A DNA stretch of 8,850 nt from an uncultured Bacillaceae bacterium (GTDB lineage Bacteria > Bacillota > Bacilli > Bacillales > Amphibacillaceae). Each line of letters opens with the position of its first letter. Position 1 is the stretch's first letter. Below are positions 1 through 8,720 of the stretch, in pieces. The translations under genes and the position numbers were made by a program. Below the pieces are notes generated by a model, which worked only from the letters and a program-made list of their open reading frames with translations, was not told where the DNA came from and did no database searches. The stretch lies in the NCBI GenBank assembly GCA_945639745.1, contig CALZEK010000046.1, forward strand, positions 1 through 8,850, read 5' to 3'.

Positions 1-1
1 A

Positions 2-100
2 CAAATGCACATGCTGATTGAATATGGCAAGAAATACGGCTTTAAGAATGCTTACCCATTAGTTTTTACAAAAAAATCAAGATTTCGCAAACTATGTTAA
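2..100 (+). pseudogene. dnaE: Upstream reading-frame fragment of dnaE (5' of frameshift)
   Basis: This frame is open from the window edge to a TAA at 98-100 and reads as HMLIEYGKKYGFKNAYPLVFT before running out of frame. The next frame takes over with NQDFANYVKQ and then the strongly conserved DnaE block LEGLPRHASTHAAGI. Removing one A from the run at 70-76 joins the two frames cleanly (VFTK-NQDFANYV). The simplest reading is that this is the same dnaE gene displaced by one base. It would then be the stretch just before the conserved EGLPRH block, between the second and third catalytic aspartates. The assignment rests on continuity with the downstream frame, because this short piece is not itself a recognisable motif. 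The PHP domain and the first two catalytic aspartates lie outside the window. Confidence 0.5.
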
Positions 101-2060
101 GCAATCAAGCTCGCTTACCCAGTTATTTGTTCATGCAATTACGCTAGAAGGTTTACCTCGCCATGCTTCAACTCATGCTGCTGGAATCGTTTTAACCGAT
201 AGTCATTTAATAGAACATGTTCCTGTTATGAGTGGGTCTGATGATGTTTATTTGACGCAATATGCTATGAATGAACTAGAAGCACTTGGAATTTTAAAAA
301 TTGACTTACTAGGCTTAAAAAATTTAAGTATGATTGAACAAATCATTGCGTCAATTAAACAAACAAATAATATTAAAATAACTTTAAGTGAAGTTAATCA
401 AAAAGATGAAAAAACATTTAAACTTTTACAACAAGGTTTAACAAATGGTGTTTTCCAATTAGAATCAGAAGGAATGAAACGAGTTTTAAAACAACTCAAA
501 CCAACAGAATTATCAGATATAGTTGCTTTAAATGCACTTTATCGTCCAGGACCAATGGATCAAATACCAACATTTATTAATCGTAAATTCAAGAAAGAAC
601 CAGTTATTTATGTCCATGAAGATCTTGAACCTATTTTAAAAGACACTTACGGTGTTTTAGTATATCAAGAGCAAATTATGCAAATTGCTCATAAAATAGC
701 AGGATTCACTTTAGGAGAAGCAGATTTACTTAGAAGGGCAGTAAGTAAAAAAGAAGCGCATGTCATGGCAGATTTAAAAAAGCAATTTATAAATGGTTGT
801 ATTAAAAATGGTTATAGACAAGCTGTAAGTGAAGAAATATTTTCCTGGATTAATCGATTTGCAAATTATGGGTTCAATAAAAGTCATTCTGTTGCTTATA
901 GTAAGATTTCATATGATTTGAGTTATTTAAAAGCGAATTATCCAACTAATTTTTTTGCAGAATTATTAAGTTCGACATTAAATCAACCTGCAAAATTCGC
1001 CATGTATATTCAAGAAGCAAAAGATTTAGGTATCCAAATACTACCACCATCGATTAACGATAGTTATGGAAAAGTGACTGTTGAAGGAGACGCGATTAGA
1101 CTGGGTTTAGTATCTATTAAAGGAATTGGTTATCAGTCAGTCCAAGAAATAGTTAAAGCGCGGAAAAATGGTGAGTATACTGATTTATTTGATTTTTATT
1201 TAAGAACGTCATCTCAAATTATTAAACGTAATATTATTGAAACACTTATTTTAGCAGGTGCTTTTGACACCATATATCCTAATCGAGCCAGTTTAATTGC
1301 TTCAATAGATCAGGCTGAAAGTCGGACGGAATTATTTGGCGATATTTTAGAAAGTCAAAATTTTATGTTTTCAAAAGGAATGAAATTAAAACCAACATAT
1401 ATTGAAATGGATGATTATTCATTATTAGAAAAATTAGCGAATGAAAAAGAATTAGTGGGTATTTATTTATCTAATCACCCTTTAAAAGAATACCGCACAA
1501 GTCTCACGAAAGAAGGCTTTGTTTCATTAAAAGACTTAAATGGATATAAAATCAATCAATCTGTAAAGATAGCCGCAATTATTCAAGAAGTTCGAAAAAT
1601 AAGAACTGTTCGTGGTGATTCAATGGCATTTTTAACACTCTCAGACGAAACAACAGAACTATCTGCTGTGGTATTTCCTGAAGTTTATCGAAAAAGATAT
1701 ACCTTACTATCAGAAGGTGAAATAGTAGATTTAACTGTTAAATTGACTGAACGAAATGGTGAGAGACAAGTAATCATCAATCAAGTGAACAGTTTGAATT
1801 TAGAAGCGAGTCAAAAGCAATTATTCATAAAAGTTATCCCAGAGTTAGAAGCGGAGGTTCATCAAACAATTCAAGCGACAATTAAAGATGAACCGGGTGA
1901 AATACCGATTATATTGCACTTTGAAAAATCAAAAAAGACATTTAAATTAAATGAATCATATTTAAATAGTGGAAGCGATTACTTAATTGATCAATTACAG
2001 ATGATTTTCGGAGAGAAAAACGTTGTTTTAAATATTGAAAAAAGATATCATAATCAATAA
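63..2060 (+). CDS. dnaE: DNA polymerase III alpha subunit DnaE, C-terminal part (5' end broken by frameshift)
   Basis: This is the catalytic polymerase of the DnaE3 type, which in Bacillales works with PolC and extends RNA primers at the replication fork. Homology begins upstream of the first ATG (228) with NQDFANYV and LEGLPRHASTHAAGIV, and that ATG lacks a ribosome site, so 228 is not the true start. I begin the entry after the in-frame TAG at 60-62. Counting from ATG 228, LKIDLLGLKNL carries the third catalytic Asp (residue 26). It is followed by GVFQLESEGM (74-83), YRPGPM (105-110), YGVLVYQEQIMQIA (141-154), GEADLLRRAVSKK (163-175) and FANYGFNKSHSVAYS (211-225). A tandem helix-hairpin-helix-like region contains IKGIGYQSV, and an OB-fold lies at about 446-525 (VKIAAIIQEVRKIRTVRGDSMAFLTL as separate short motifs). 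The C-terminus is intact and ends in TAA. DnaE is essential in this group, so a base-calling error or slippage is likelier than true loss. Confidence 0.9.
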   Translation, partial: FLQKNQDFANYVKQSSSLTQLFVHAITLEGLPRHASTHAAGIVLTDSHLIEHVPVMSGSDDVYLTQYAMNELEALGILKIDLLGLKNLSMIEQIIASIKQTNNIKITLSEVNQKDEKTFKLLQQGLTNGVFQLESEGMKRVLKQLKPTELSDIVALNALYRPGPMDQIPTFINRKFKKEPVIYVHEDLEPILKDTYGVLVYQEQIMQIAHKIAGFTLGEADLLRRAVSKKEAHVMADLKKQFINGCIKNGYRQAVSEEIFSWINRFANYGFNKSHSVAYSKISYDLSYLKANYPTNFFAELLSSTLNQPAKFAMYIQEAKDLGIQILPPSINDSYGKVTVEGDAIRLGLVSIKGIGYQSVQEIVKARKNGEYTDLFDFYLRTSSQIIKRNIIETLILAGAFDTIYPNRASLIASIDQAESRTELFGDILESQNFMFSKGMKLKPTYIEMDDYSLLEKLANEKELVGIYLSNHPLKEYRTSLTKEGFVSLKDLNGYKINQSVKIAAIIQEVRKIRTVRGDSMAFLTLSDETTELSAVVFPEVYRKRYTLLSEGEIVDLTVKLTERNGERQVIINQVNSLNLEASQKQLFIKVIPELEAEVHQTIQATIKDEPGEIPIILHFEKSKKTFKLNESYLNSGSDYLIDQLQMIFGEKNVVLNIEKRYHNQ

Positions 2061-2075
2061 GTAATTATTATAAGG

Positions 2076-2103
2076 TTTACACCAAGCAAAGTTTTGTTAT
2101 AAT
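2076..2103 (+). promoter_or_regulatory. Strong sigma-A promoter for the malic enzyme gene
   Basis: A -35 box TTTACA (2076-2081) is separated by 16 bases from a perfect -10 box TATAAT (2098-2103). TG at 2095-2096 precedes the -10 box, giving an extended -10. Transcription would begin near 2110 and leave a leader of about 50 bases before the TTG start at 2163. No terminator-like hairpin is visible between the dnaE stop and this promoter, so some read-through from dnaE is possible. Confidence 0.75.
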
Positions 2104-2162
2104 TGAATAATCAGAATTGAATAAAAATTCAAAAAACAAAAGGATAAAAGGAGCGTTTAGCA

Positions 2163-3395
2163 TTGACAAAATTGAGAGATGAAGCACTACATATGCATAA
2201 AGTTAATCGAGGAAAATTAAAAGTAGAATCAAAAGTACCGGTGAAAAATGCATATGATTTAAGTTTAGCTTATTCACCTGGTGTAGCAGAACCATGTAAA
2301 GAAATTTATTCAAATAAAAATGCCGTTTATGACTATACAATGAAAGGTAATATGGTAGCAGTCGTAACAGATGGTTCAGCAGTGCTTGGTATGGGAGATA
2401 TTGGTGCTGAAGCATCATTACCAGTAATGGAAGGTAAAGCTGTTTTATTTAAAACCTTTGCTGGTGTAGACTCGTTTCCAATTTGTCTTGCAACGAATGA
2501 TATAGAAGAAATTGTTCAGACTGTTAAATTAATGGAACCAACTTTTGGTGGGATTAATCTAGAAGATATTGCAGCCCCGAATTGTTTTATTATCGAAGAA
2601 CGATTAAAAAAAGAGACAAAAATACCTATATTCCATGATGATCAGCATGGTACGGCAATTGTTACTGTTGCCGGGTTAATGAATGCACTTAAATTAGTAA
2701 ACAAGTCATTTTCAGAAATAAAAGTTGTTGCAAATGGAGCAGGCGCTGCAGGTGTGGCTATTATTAAATTACTTAGAAGTTTTGGTGTAACAGATATTAT
2801 TATGTGTGATTCACAAGGTGCCATTTATGAAGGACGTCCTCGTCGAATGAATGACGTTAAACATGAAATTTCAAAAGTAACTAATCATGAAAAGTTACAA
2901 GGCAATTTAATCGATGTAATTGATGGAGCAGATGTATTTATAGGCGTTTCAATAGCTGGGGCTCTTACTGAGGAAATGGTTGAAAAAATGGCAGAAGATC
3001 CAATTGTATTTGCAATGGCTAATCCTGACCCTGAAATCTTACCTGATGCTGCTAAAAAAGCAGGAGTAAGAGTCATTGGAACAGGTAGATCTGATTATCC
3101 AAACCAAGTTAATAATGTTTTAGCATTTCCAGGGATATTTAGAGGTGCTTTAGATGTATGGGCAACACGGATAAATGAAAAAATGAAAATTGCTGCTGTT
3201 GAAGCAATTGCTTCATTGATTACTCCAGAAGAATTAAATGAAAATTATATTATTCCAGCACCATTTGATAATAGAGTTGCACCAAATGTAGCTAAATATG
3301 TGGCTAAAGCTGCTATGGAAAGTGGTGTTGCTCGCCGGGATGTTGATCCAGAAGCAGTGGCTGAGAAAACACGTCAATTAAGTACAATTGATTAA
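2163..3395 (+). CDS. ytsJ: Malic enzyme (decarboxylating malate dehydrogenase, probably NADP-dependent)
   Basis: This enzyme oxidatively decarboxylates malate to pyruvate and CO2 in the cytoplasm while reducing NAD(P)+. It has 410 residues, the normal length for the short bacterial form without a phosphotransacetylase tail. The N-terminal malic domain contains SLAYSPGVAEPC with the catalytic Tyr37, GDIGAEASLPVMEGKAVLFK with Lys92, and metal ligands in NLED (133-136) and FHDDQHGTA (158-165). The NAD(P)-binding fold begins with NGAGAAG (191-197), and TGRSDYPNQVNN (307-318) follows. The start is TTG, chosen because AAAGGAG (2147-2153) lies 9 bases upstream and the N-terminus MTKLRDEALHMHK aligns with family members. 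The gene order dnaE - malic enzyme - accD matches that of B. subtilis ytsJ, which uses NADP, so the symbol and cofactor are inferred from that relationship. Placement before accDA suits a role in supplying NADPH and pyruvate for lipid synthesis. Confidence 0.93.
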   Translation: MTKLRDEALHMHKVNRGKLKVESKVPVKNAYDLSLAYSPGVAEPCKEIYSNKNAVYDYTMKGNMVAVVTDGSAVLGMGDIGAEASLPVMEGKAVLFKTFAGVDSFPICLATNDIEEIVQTVKLMEPTFGGINLEDIAAPNCFIIEERLKKETKIPIFHDDQHGTAIVTVAGLMNALKLVNKSFSEIKVVANGAGAAGVAIIKLLRSFGVTDIIMCDSQGAIYEGRPRRMNDVKHEISKVTNHEKLQGNLIDVIDGADVFIGVSIAGALTEEMVEKMAEDPIVFAMANPDPEILPDAAKKAGVRVIGTGRSDYPNQVNNVLAFPGIFRGALDVWATRINEKMKIAAVEAIASLITPEELNENYIIPAPFDNRVAPNVAKYVAKAAMESGVARRDVDPEAVAEKTRQLSTID

Positions 3396-3411
3396 TAAAA
3401 TTATTTATTAG

Positions 3412-3440
3412 TAGATAAAAAGTATGTGATACAGTATAGT
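3412..3440 (+). promoter_or_regulatory. Candidate promoter for accD-accA
   Basis: TAGATA (3412-3417, four of six -35 bases) is followed after 17 bases by TATAGT (3435-3440, five of six -10 bases). This would give a leader of roughly 60 bases to accD. A second weaker pair, TGGAAT (3447-3452) and TATAAA (3470-3475), is also possible. In such AT-rich DNA either could arise by chance. No convincing terminator follows the malic enzyme gene, so accDA may also be read from the promoter at 2076-2103. Confidence 0.35.
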
Positions 3441-3495
3441 GAAGAATGGAATAAAATCACAAACAATTCTATAAAGATTTAAGCGATTCCAGAAG

Positions 3496-3501
3496 AGGAG
3501 G
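3496..3501 (+). promoter_or_regulatory. Ribosome binding site of accD
   Basis: A full AGGAGG sits 4 bases before a GTG (3506) and 7 bases before an adjacent in-frame TTG (3509). The 7-base spacing is more usual. Starting at TTG gives MLKRIFPRK, which aligns residue for residue with the MFKDFF-type N-termini of related AccD proteins. The site therefore favours TTG 3509. Confidence 0.7.
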
Positions 3502-3508
3502 AGTTGTG

Positions 3509-4399
3509 TTGCTTAAACGAATATTTCCACGTAAAGGGAAAACAACAAATGTTTCAGATAATAATGGAAAAAAAGATGTACCAGAAGGTTTAATGACTAA
3601 ATGTGTAAATTGTAAAACAATATATATAAGTAAGGAATTAGAGCAAAATTTAAATGTATGCCCGAATTGTGATCATCATTATCAACAAAATGCATGGCAG
3701 AGAATAGAGAGTATTTTTGATGAGGATACATTTGAAGAGTGGGATAAAGAATTACTTTCGACAAATCCTTTAGGTTTTCCAGAGTACTTAGAAAAAATCG
3801 ATAAAGATCGAGAGAAAACAAATTTAAATGAGGCAGTTGTGACCGGAAAAGGTTTAATTGATGATTTACCGGTGGCATTTACTGTGATGGACGCTAGATT
3901 TAGAATGGGAAGCATGGGTTCTGTTGTAGGAGAAAAAATAGCTCGTGCTGTTGAGCGTGCCAAAGATGAAAACATACCATTTATTGTATTTACAGCTTCA
4001 GGTGGTGCAAGAATGCAAGAAGGTGTACTTAGTTTAATGCAAATGGCAAAAATATCTGTTGCGCTGAAGCGACATTCTACCGCAGGTAATTTAATGATTT
4101 CGGTAATGACCGATCCAACAACTGGTGGTGTATCTGCAAGTTTCGCATCACAAGGAGATTATAACTTTGCAGAGCCTGGTGCTCTTATTGGATTTGCAGG
4201 AAGAAGAATTATTGAACAAACAATTCGAGAAAAATTACCGGCTGATTTTCAAACGGCAGAATTTTTATTAAAACATGGACAATTAGATCAAGTAATTCAT
4301 CGCCATAAAATGCGTGAAACACTATCAACAATATTAAAAATCCATGATAAAAATAATCGGCCGCCTTCTCGACGTCAAGAAGCAGGAGGAATTAAGTAG
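3509..4399 (+). CDS. accD: Acetyl-CoA carboxylase carboxyltransferase subunit beta
   Basis: AccD forms the alpha2-beta2 carboxyltransferase with AccA and transfers the carboxyl group from carboxybiotin on AccB to acetyl-CoA, giving malonyl-CoA for fatty-acid synthesis. From TTG 3509 the protein has 296 residues; starting at GTG 3506 would add one. An N-terminal four-cysteine zinc ribbon is complete (TKCVNC and NVCPNC, Cys32, 35, 51 and 54). The crotonase-type carboxyltransferase core follows with [17 protein letters not shown] (about 127-143), [10 protein letters not shown] (about 163-172), [10 protein letters not shown] (about 204-213) and [12 protein letters not shown] (about 222-233). The last 15 residues or so ([15 protein letters not shown]) form a basic, probably disordered tail that I do not see in the S. 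aureus protein as I recall it. The DNA encoding this tail carries the accA ribosome site. The stop TAG overlaps the accA GTG by one base, so translation is probably coupled. Confidence 0.95.
   Translation: MLKRIFPRKGKTTNVSDNNGKKDVPEGLMTKCVNCKTIYISKELEQNLNVCPNCDHHYQQNAWQRIESIFDEDTFEEWDKELLSTNPLGFPEYLEKIDKDREKTNLNEAVVTGKGLIDDLPVAFTVMDARFRMGSMGSVVGEKIARAVERAKDENIPFIVFTASGGARMQEGVLSLMQMAKISVALKRHSTAGNLMISVMTDPTTGGVSASFASQGDYNFAEPGALIGFAGRRIIEQTIREKLPADFQTAEFLLKHGQLDQVIHRHKMRETLSTILKIHDKNNRPPSRRQEAGGIK
4384..4389 (+). promoter_or_regulatory. Ribosome binding site of accA inside accD
   Basis: AGGAGG lies within the final accD codons, 9 bases before the accA GTG at 4399. This arrangement and the TAGTG stop-start overlap indicate coupled, balanced synthesis of the two subunits. 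Confidence 0.8.
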
Positions 4400-5361
4400 T
4401 GAATCAAATTTTAGATTTCGAAAAACCGATTATAGATTTAAGAGATAAAATTACAGAGTTAAAAAAGATTTCAACTGAGAGTGAAATTGATTTAACAAAT
4501 GAAGTTAAAGAGTTAGAAAAGAAATTAAACATATTAGAAGAAGATGTATATTCTAACTTAAAGCCTTGGAATAGAGTTCAAATGGCTCGCCATCAACAAA
4601 GGCCAACAACACTTGATTATATTAGTGAAATATTTACTGATTTCATTGAATTTCATGGTGATCGTTATTATGGTGATGATGAAGCGATTGTATCGGGCAT
4701 TGCATTTTACAATGATGAACCAATTACCGTCATTGGACATCAGCGAGGTAAAGCGACAAAAGAAAACATTAAAAGGAATTTCGGTATGCCTCATCCTGAA
4801 GGTTATCGTAAGGCAATTAGACATATGAAACAAGCTGAAAAGTTTGATCGTCCCATTGTCTGTTTTATCGATACTAAAGGAGCTTATCCAGGAAAACAAG
4901 CTGAAGAAAGAGGCCAAAGTGAAGCAATCGCATATAATTTATTAGAAATGGCAGGTCTTGAGGTGCCGATTGTTTGTATTGTTATTGGTGAAGGCGGTAG
5001 TGGTGGTGCATTAGCTTTAGGAGTGGGGGATCACATTCATATGTTAGAGAACTCTACTTATTCTGTGATATCACCTGAGGGTGCGGCTTCAATCCTTTGG
5101 AAAGACCCTGCATTAGCAGAAAAAGCAGCTGAATCAATGAAGATTACTTCATATGACTTAAAAGAATTCGGGGTCATTGATGAGATTATTCCAGAGCCCA
5201 AAGGCGGGGCACATCGTAGCTTAGAAGAACAAGCAAAAAATATCGATAAAGTATTAACAGCGTCATTAAAAGAATTAAATCAATATAATGTAACAGACTT
5301 ACTTGAAAACAGATGGTTAAAATATAAAAGAATTGGCGAGTTTTCAGAAGAAACTTTATGA
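4399..5361 (+). CDS. accA: Acetyl-CoA carboxylase carboxyltransferase subunit alpha
   Basis: AccA is the partner of AccD in the carboxyltransferase half-reaction of acetyl-CoA carboxylase. At 320 residues it has the normal family length. The N-terminus (about 1-55) is charged and helical: [17 protein letters not shown] followed by [15 protein letters not shown], as expected for the AccA helical region. The conserved core includes [20 protein letters not shown] (56-75), [16 protein letters not shown] (85-100), [26 protein letters not shown] (114-139, in parts), [10 protein letters not shown] (156-165), [12 protein letters not shown] (197-208, oxyanion-hole region) and [12 protein letters not shown] (225-236). 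The start is GTG, fixed by the AGGAGG 9 bases upstream and the one-base overlap with accD. accA is the last gene before a strong terminator, so it ends this transcription unit. Confidence 0.96.
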   Translation: MNQILDFEKPIIDLRDKITELKKISTESEIDLTNEVKELEKKLNILEEDVYSNLKPWNRVQMARHQQRPTTLDYISEIFTDFIEFHGDRYYGDDEAIVSGIAFYNDEPITVIGHQRGKATKENIKRNFGMPHPEGYRKAIRHMKQAEKFDRPIVCFIDTKGAYPGKQAEERGQSEAIAYNLLEMAGLEVPIVCIVIGEGGSGGALALGVGDHIHMLENSTYSVISPEGAASILWKDPALAEKAAESMKITSYDLKEFGVIDEIIPEPKGGAHRSLEEQAKNIDKVLTASLKELNQYNVTDLLENRWLKYKRIGEFSEETL

Positions 5362-5368
5362 AAAGAGG

Positions 5369-5447
5369 TTGACTAGAGTGAAAAAAGCTTGATTAATAAC
5401 TTTTACAAGTTAATTAGTCAATCTTGTTCCTCTTGTCAATTTTTTTT
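5369..5447 (+). terminator. Long imperfect hairpin terminator after accA
   Basis: The arms 5369-5402 and 5407-5439 pair over about 33 positions with a few mismatches and bulges. The outer pairing is TTGAC with GTCAA, then AGAG with CTCT, then AAG with CTT, then TTGA with TCAA. The inner pairing is TAAT with ATTA and AACTT with AAGTT, closed by the loop TTAC (5403-5406). Eight Ts (5440-5447) follow the 3' arm immediately. This is a typical intrinsic terminator design with an unusually long stem. It starts eight bases after the accA stop and separates the malic enzyme-accDA block from pfkA. Confidence 0.87.
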
Positions 5448-5458
5448 ATCTAAAATAA

Positions 5459-6490
<1,032 letters not shown>

Positions 6491-6516
6491 GTTAATTAAT
6501 CGAGGAGAATATAAAC

Positions 6517-8280
6517 ATGACACTTAAAAAAACGAAAATAGTTTGTACAATTGGTCCGGCATCAGAATCTAAAGAAATACTTACGACACTTATAAAAGAG
6601 GGTATGGACGTTGCGCGTCTTAACTTCTCACATGGTAATTATGAAGAACACGCTGAGCGAATTAAAAATATTCGTGAGGCGGCAAAAGAGATGAATAAAA
6701 CGATTGGTATTTTATTAGATTTACAAGGACCAGAAATTAGAACGGCAAAATTTGAAAATGGTGCAGCAGAACTTATACGTGGAGAGTATGTCTCTATAAC
6801 AATGAATGATGTTTTAGGAACTAAAGAACGCTTCACAGTAAGTTATAAAGGCTTAATTAATGATGTAGAAAAAGGCATGACAATATCTTTAGATGATGGT
6901 TTAATCGAATTAACAGTCATTGATATTAATCGTGAAAACAATGAAATTAAAACTAAAATTACAAATGGCGGTACGATTAAAGATAGAAAAGGTGTTAATG
7001 TACCAAGTGCACAAGTTAATTTACCTTCAATTACTGATAAAGATAAGTCAGATATTAAATTTGGTATTGAGCAAGAAGTTGATTTTATTGCGGCTTCATT
7101 TGTTAGACACCCTAAAGATGTGTTTGCTATTAAAAAAACATTGGAAGAAAATAATGGCGAACATTTACAAATTATTTCAAAAATTGAAAACCAACAAGGT
7201 GTCGATAATTTTAGTAAAATTTTAGATGCCAGTTATGGAATTATGGTAGCACGTGGTGACTTAGGTGTTGAAATACCGCCAGAAGATGTGCCATTAGTTC
7301 AAAAACGTTTGATTCAAGAATGTAATAATGTAGGAAAACCTGTCATTACAGCAACACAAATGTTAGATTCGATGCAATGGGACCCAAGACCTACACGTGC
7401 AGAAGCATCTGATGTGGCAAATGCGATTTTAGATGGAACAGATGCGATTATGCTATCAGGAGAAACAGCAGCAGGCGAATTTCCAATTGAATCAGTTCAA
7501 ACGATGAACCGGATAGCTTTAAAAACCGAATCAGGATTAGATCATGCGACAATTTTGAAAAAACGTTCACAAAAAACATTAATTACAATTACAGATGCAA
7601 TTAGTCAATCAGTTACTCACACAGCAGCTAATTTGGGTGTAAGTGCGATTATTACGCCTACACAAAGTGGACACTCAGCAAGAATGGTTGCAAAATATCG
7701 CCCGAAAGCACCGATTATTGCAGTGACTTTTAATGAATTTGTAAAAAGACGCCTATCACTTGTTTGGGGAATATATGCTGTACGTGGCCAAGAAGCAGAA
7801 ACAACAGATGAATTATTAGATACTGCAGTTAATATGGGCTTGGAGACGAAAATAATTGAAAGAGGTTGTAAAGTAATTATTACAGCAGGTGTTCCAGTTG
7901 GCGTTAGTGGTACAACTAACTTAATGAAAGTACATGTTATTGGAAATGTTATTGCAAGAGGCCAGGGAGTGGGACGTCACTTTGCCTATGGAGATGTTGT
8001 TATTGCTAAAAATGCAAAAGAAGCAAATGAAAAAGTTAAATTAGGTGATATCTTAGTTACTAAAGCAACAGATAAAGATATGTTACCGGCAATTGAACTT
8101 GCGAGTGGGATCGTCACAGAAGAAGGAGGACTTACTTCGCATGCGGCAATCGTTGGATTAAATATGGGAATTCCTGTTATAGTTGGTGTTGATTCGATTG
8201 ACGTCTTTAAAGAGGGAGAAGACATTACAATCGATGGTGGAACAGGTAATATTCACCAAGGCCATGCAAGCGTACTGTAA
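6517..8280 (+). CDS. pyk: Pyruvate kinase with C-terminal PEP-utiliser-like domain
   Basis: Pyruvate kinase transfers phosphate from phosphoenolpyruvate to ADP, giving pyruvate and ATP at the end of glycolysis. The ATG start has AGGAG (6503-6507) 9 bases upstream. The 587-residue length is that of the Bacillales form. The core barrel shows ARLNFSHG (33-40), [11 protein letters not shown] (66-76), a lid domain at about 77-165, [10 protein letters not shown] with the catalytic Lys222, [12 protein letters not shown] (243-254) with metal ligand Asp248, [10 protein letters not shown] (277-286) and [12 protein letters not shown] (293-304). The allosteric C domain runs to about 475. An extra domain (about 480-587) carries [21 protein letters not shown] with His542 in the TSHAA motif, like the phosphohistidine domain of PEP-utilising enzymes. 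Glu73 in GPE is the residue linked with potassium-dependent enzymes, yet the preceding LQ resembles potassium-independent ones. pyk sits between pfkA and fxsA with gaps of 26 and 22 bases, so the three are probably cotranscribed. Confidence 0.96.
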   Translation: MTLKKTKIVCTIGPASESKEILTTLIKEGMDVARLNFSHGNYEEHAERIKNIREAAKEMNKTIGILLDLQGPEIRTAKFENGAAELIRGEYVSITMNDVLGTKERFTVSYKGLINDVEKGMTISLDDGLIELTVIDINRENNEIKTKITNGGTIKDRKGVNVPSAQVNLPSITDKDKSDIKFGIEQEVDFIAASFVRHPKDVFAIKKTLEENNGEHLQIISKIENQQGVDNFSKILDASYGIMVARGDLGVEIPPEDVPLVQKRLIQECNNVGKPVITATQMLDSMQWDPRPTRAEASDVANAILDGTDAIMLSGETAAGEFPIESVQTMNRIALKTESGLDHATILKKRSQKTLITITDAISQSVTHTAANLGVSAIITPTQSGHSARMVAKYRPKAPIIAVTFNEFVKRRLSLVWGIYAVRGQEAETTDELLDTAVNMGLETKIIERGCKVIITAGVPVGVSGTTNLMKVHVIGNVIARGQGVGRHFAYGDVVIAKNAKEANEKVKLGDILVTKATDKDMLPAIELASGIVTEEGGLTSHAAIVGLNMGIPVIVGVDSIDVFKEGEDITIDGGTGNIHQGHASVL

Positions 8281-8292
8281 TCTTATTTAAGA

Positions 8293-8300
8293 AGGTGATC
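8293..8300 (+). promoter_or_regulatory. Ribosome binding site of fxsA using the extended anti-SD
   Basis: AGGTGATC ends only 2 bases before the ATG at 8303. It matches the downstream part of the full AGAAAGGAGGTGATC complement of the 16S rRNA tail rather than the usual AGGAGG core. When aligned in that register, the GG lies about 7 bases from the ATG, a normal distance. The site confirms ATG 8303 as the start. Confidence 0.65.
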
Positions 8301-8302
8301 AC

Positions 8303-8695
8303 ATGTTATATTGGCTACTATTAATATTTTTAATTGTCCCTGCTTTTGAAATTACGTTATTTATTTGGTTAGGAGGTCAGGTTGGCCCCTGGTGGATATT
8401 TGCTTTAATCATGATTACTGGGATTATTGGTGTTGCCTTTGCTAAAAGTCAAGGTATGGACACTTTAAACAAAGTAAGAAAATCAATGTCTGATGGTATT
8501 CCGCCGGGCGATTATATTTTAGATGGTATCTGTATCTTTATCGCTGGAATACTATTATTTATTCCGGGATTCCTAACAGATCTGATTGGCTTTGTATTAT
8601 TAATACCGTTTACTAGAAAACCATTTAGAAATTTGATAAAGTATGCACTGATGAGTAAGTTCTCAAAAAGAACAATTATTTATCGAAAGAAATAA
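8303..8695 (+). CDS. fxsA: FxsA family membrane protein
   Basis: This is a small integral membrane protein of 130 residues, the usual size for the FxsA family. The E. coli member was named for relieving exclusion of phage T7 by the F plasmid when overproduced; the housekeeping function in Bacillales is unknown. Hydrophobic segments lie at about 2-23 (MLYWLLLIFLIVPAFEITLF), 28-47 (WWIFALIMITGIIGVAFA) and 72-102, where the family motif IPGFLTD (87-93) sits in a long, probably kinked or re-entrant stretch. A polar loop (48-70) with GMDTLNKVRKSM follows the second segment. The C-terminal tail is strongly basic (RKPFRN, SKFSKRT, YRKK) and is predicted to be cytoplasmic by the positive-inside rule. 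The gene follows pyk by 22 bases, a neighbourhood known from other Bacillales, and is probably the last gene of the pfkA operon. Confidence 0.88.
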   Translation: MLYWLLLIFLIVPAFEITLFIWLGGQVGPWWIFALIMITGIIGVAFAKSQGMDTLNKVRKSMSDGIPPGDYILDGICIFIAGILLFIPGFLTDLIGFVLLIPFTRKPFRNLIKYALMSKFSKRTIIYRKK

Positions 8696-8720
8696 AAATA
8701 AACATTTTTTTAATTACTAA

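Noticed and set aside
228..230. ATG 228 as the start of an independent dnaE gene
   Set aside because: There is no ribosome site before it, and conserved DnaE sequence (LEGLPRHASTHAAGI) continues in frame upstream, so it is an internal methionine.
3393..3410. Hairpin TAATAAA/TTTATTA after the malic enzyme stop as a terminator
   Set aside because: The stem is only seven A-T pairs and no T-tract follows, so it is too weak to terminate.
3408..3413. TTAGTA before accD as a FapR operator
   Set aside because: Only one half-site is present; the matching TACTAA half of the FapR palindrome is missing.
2203..5000. Several open frames of 60-119 codons on the - strand and one on the + strand inside the malic enzyme, accD and accA genes
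   Set aside because: They lie wholly or mostly inside well-conserved genes, have compositions expected of out-of-frame reading, and lack ribosome sites.
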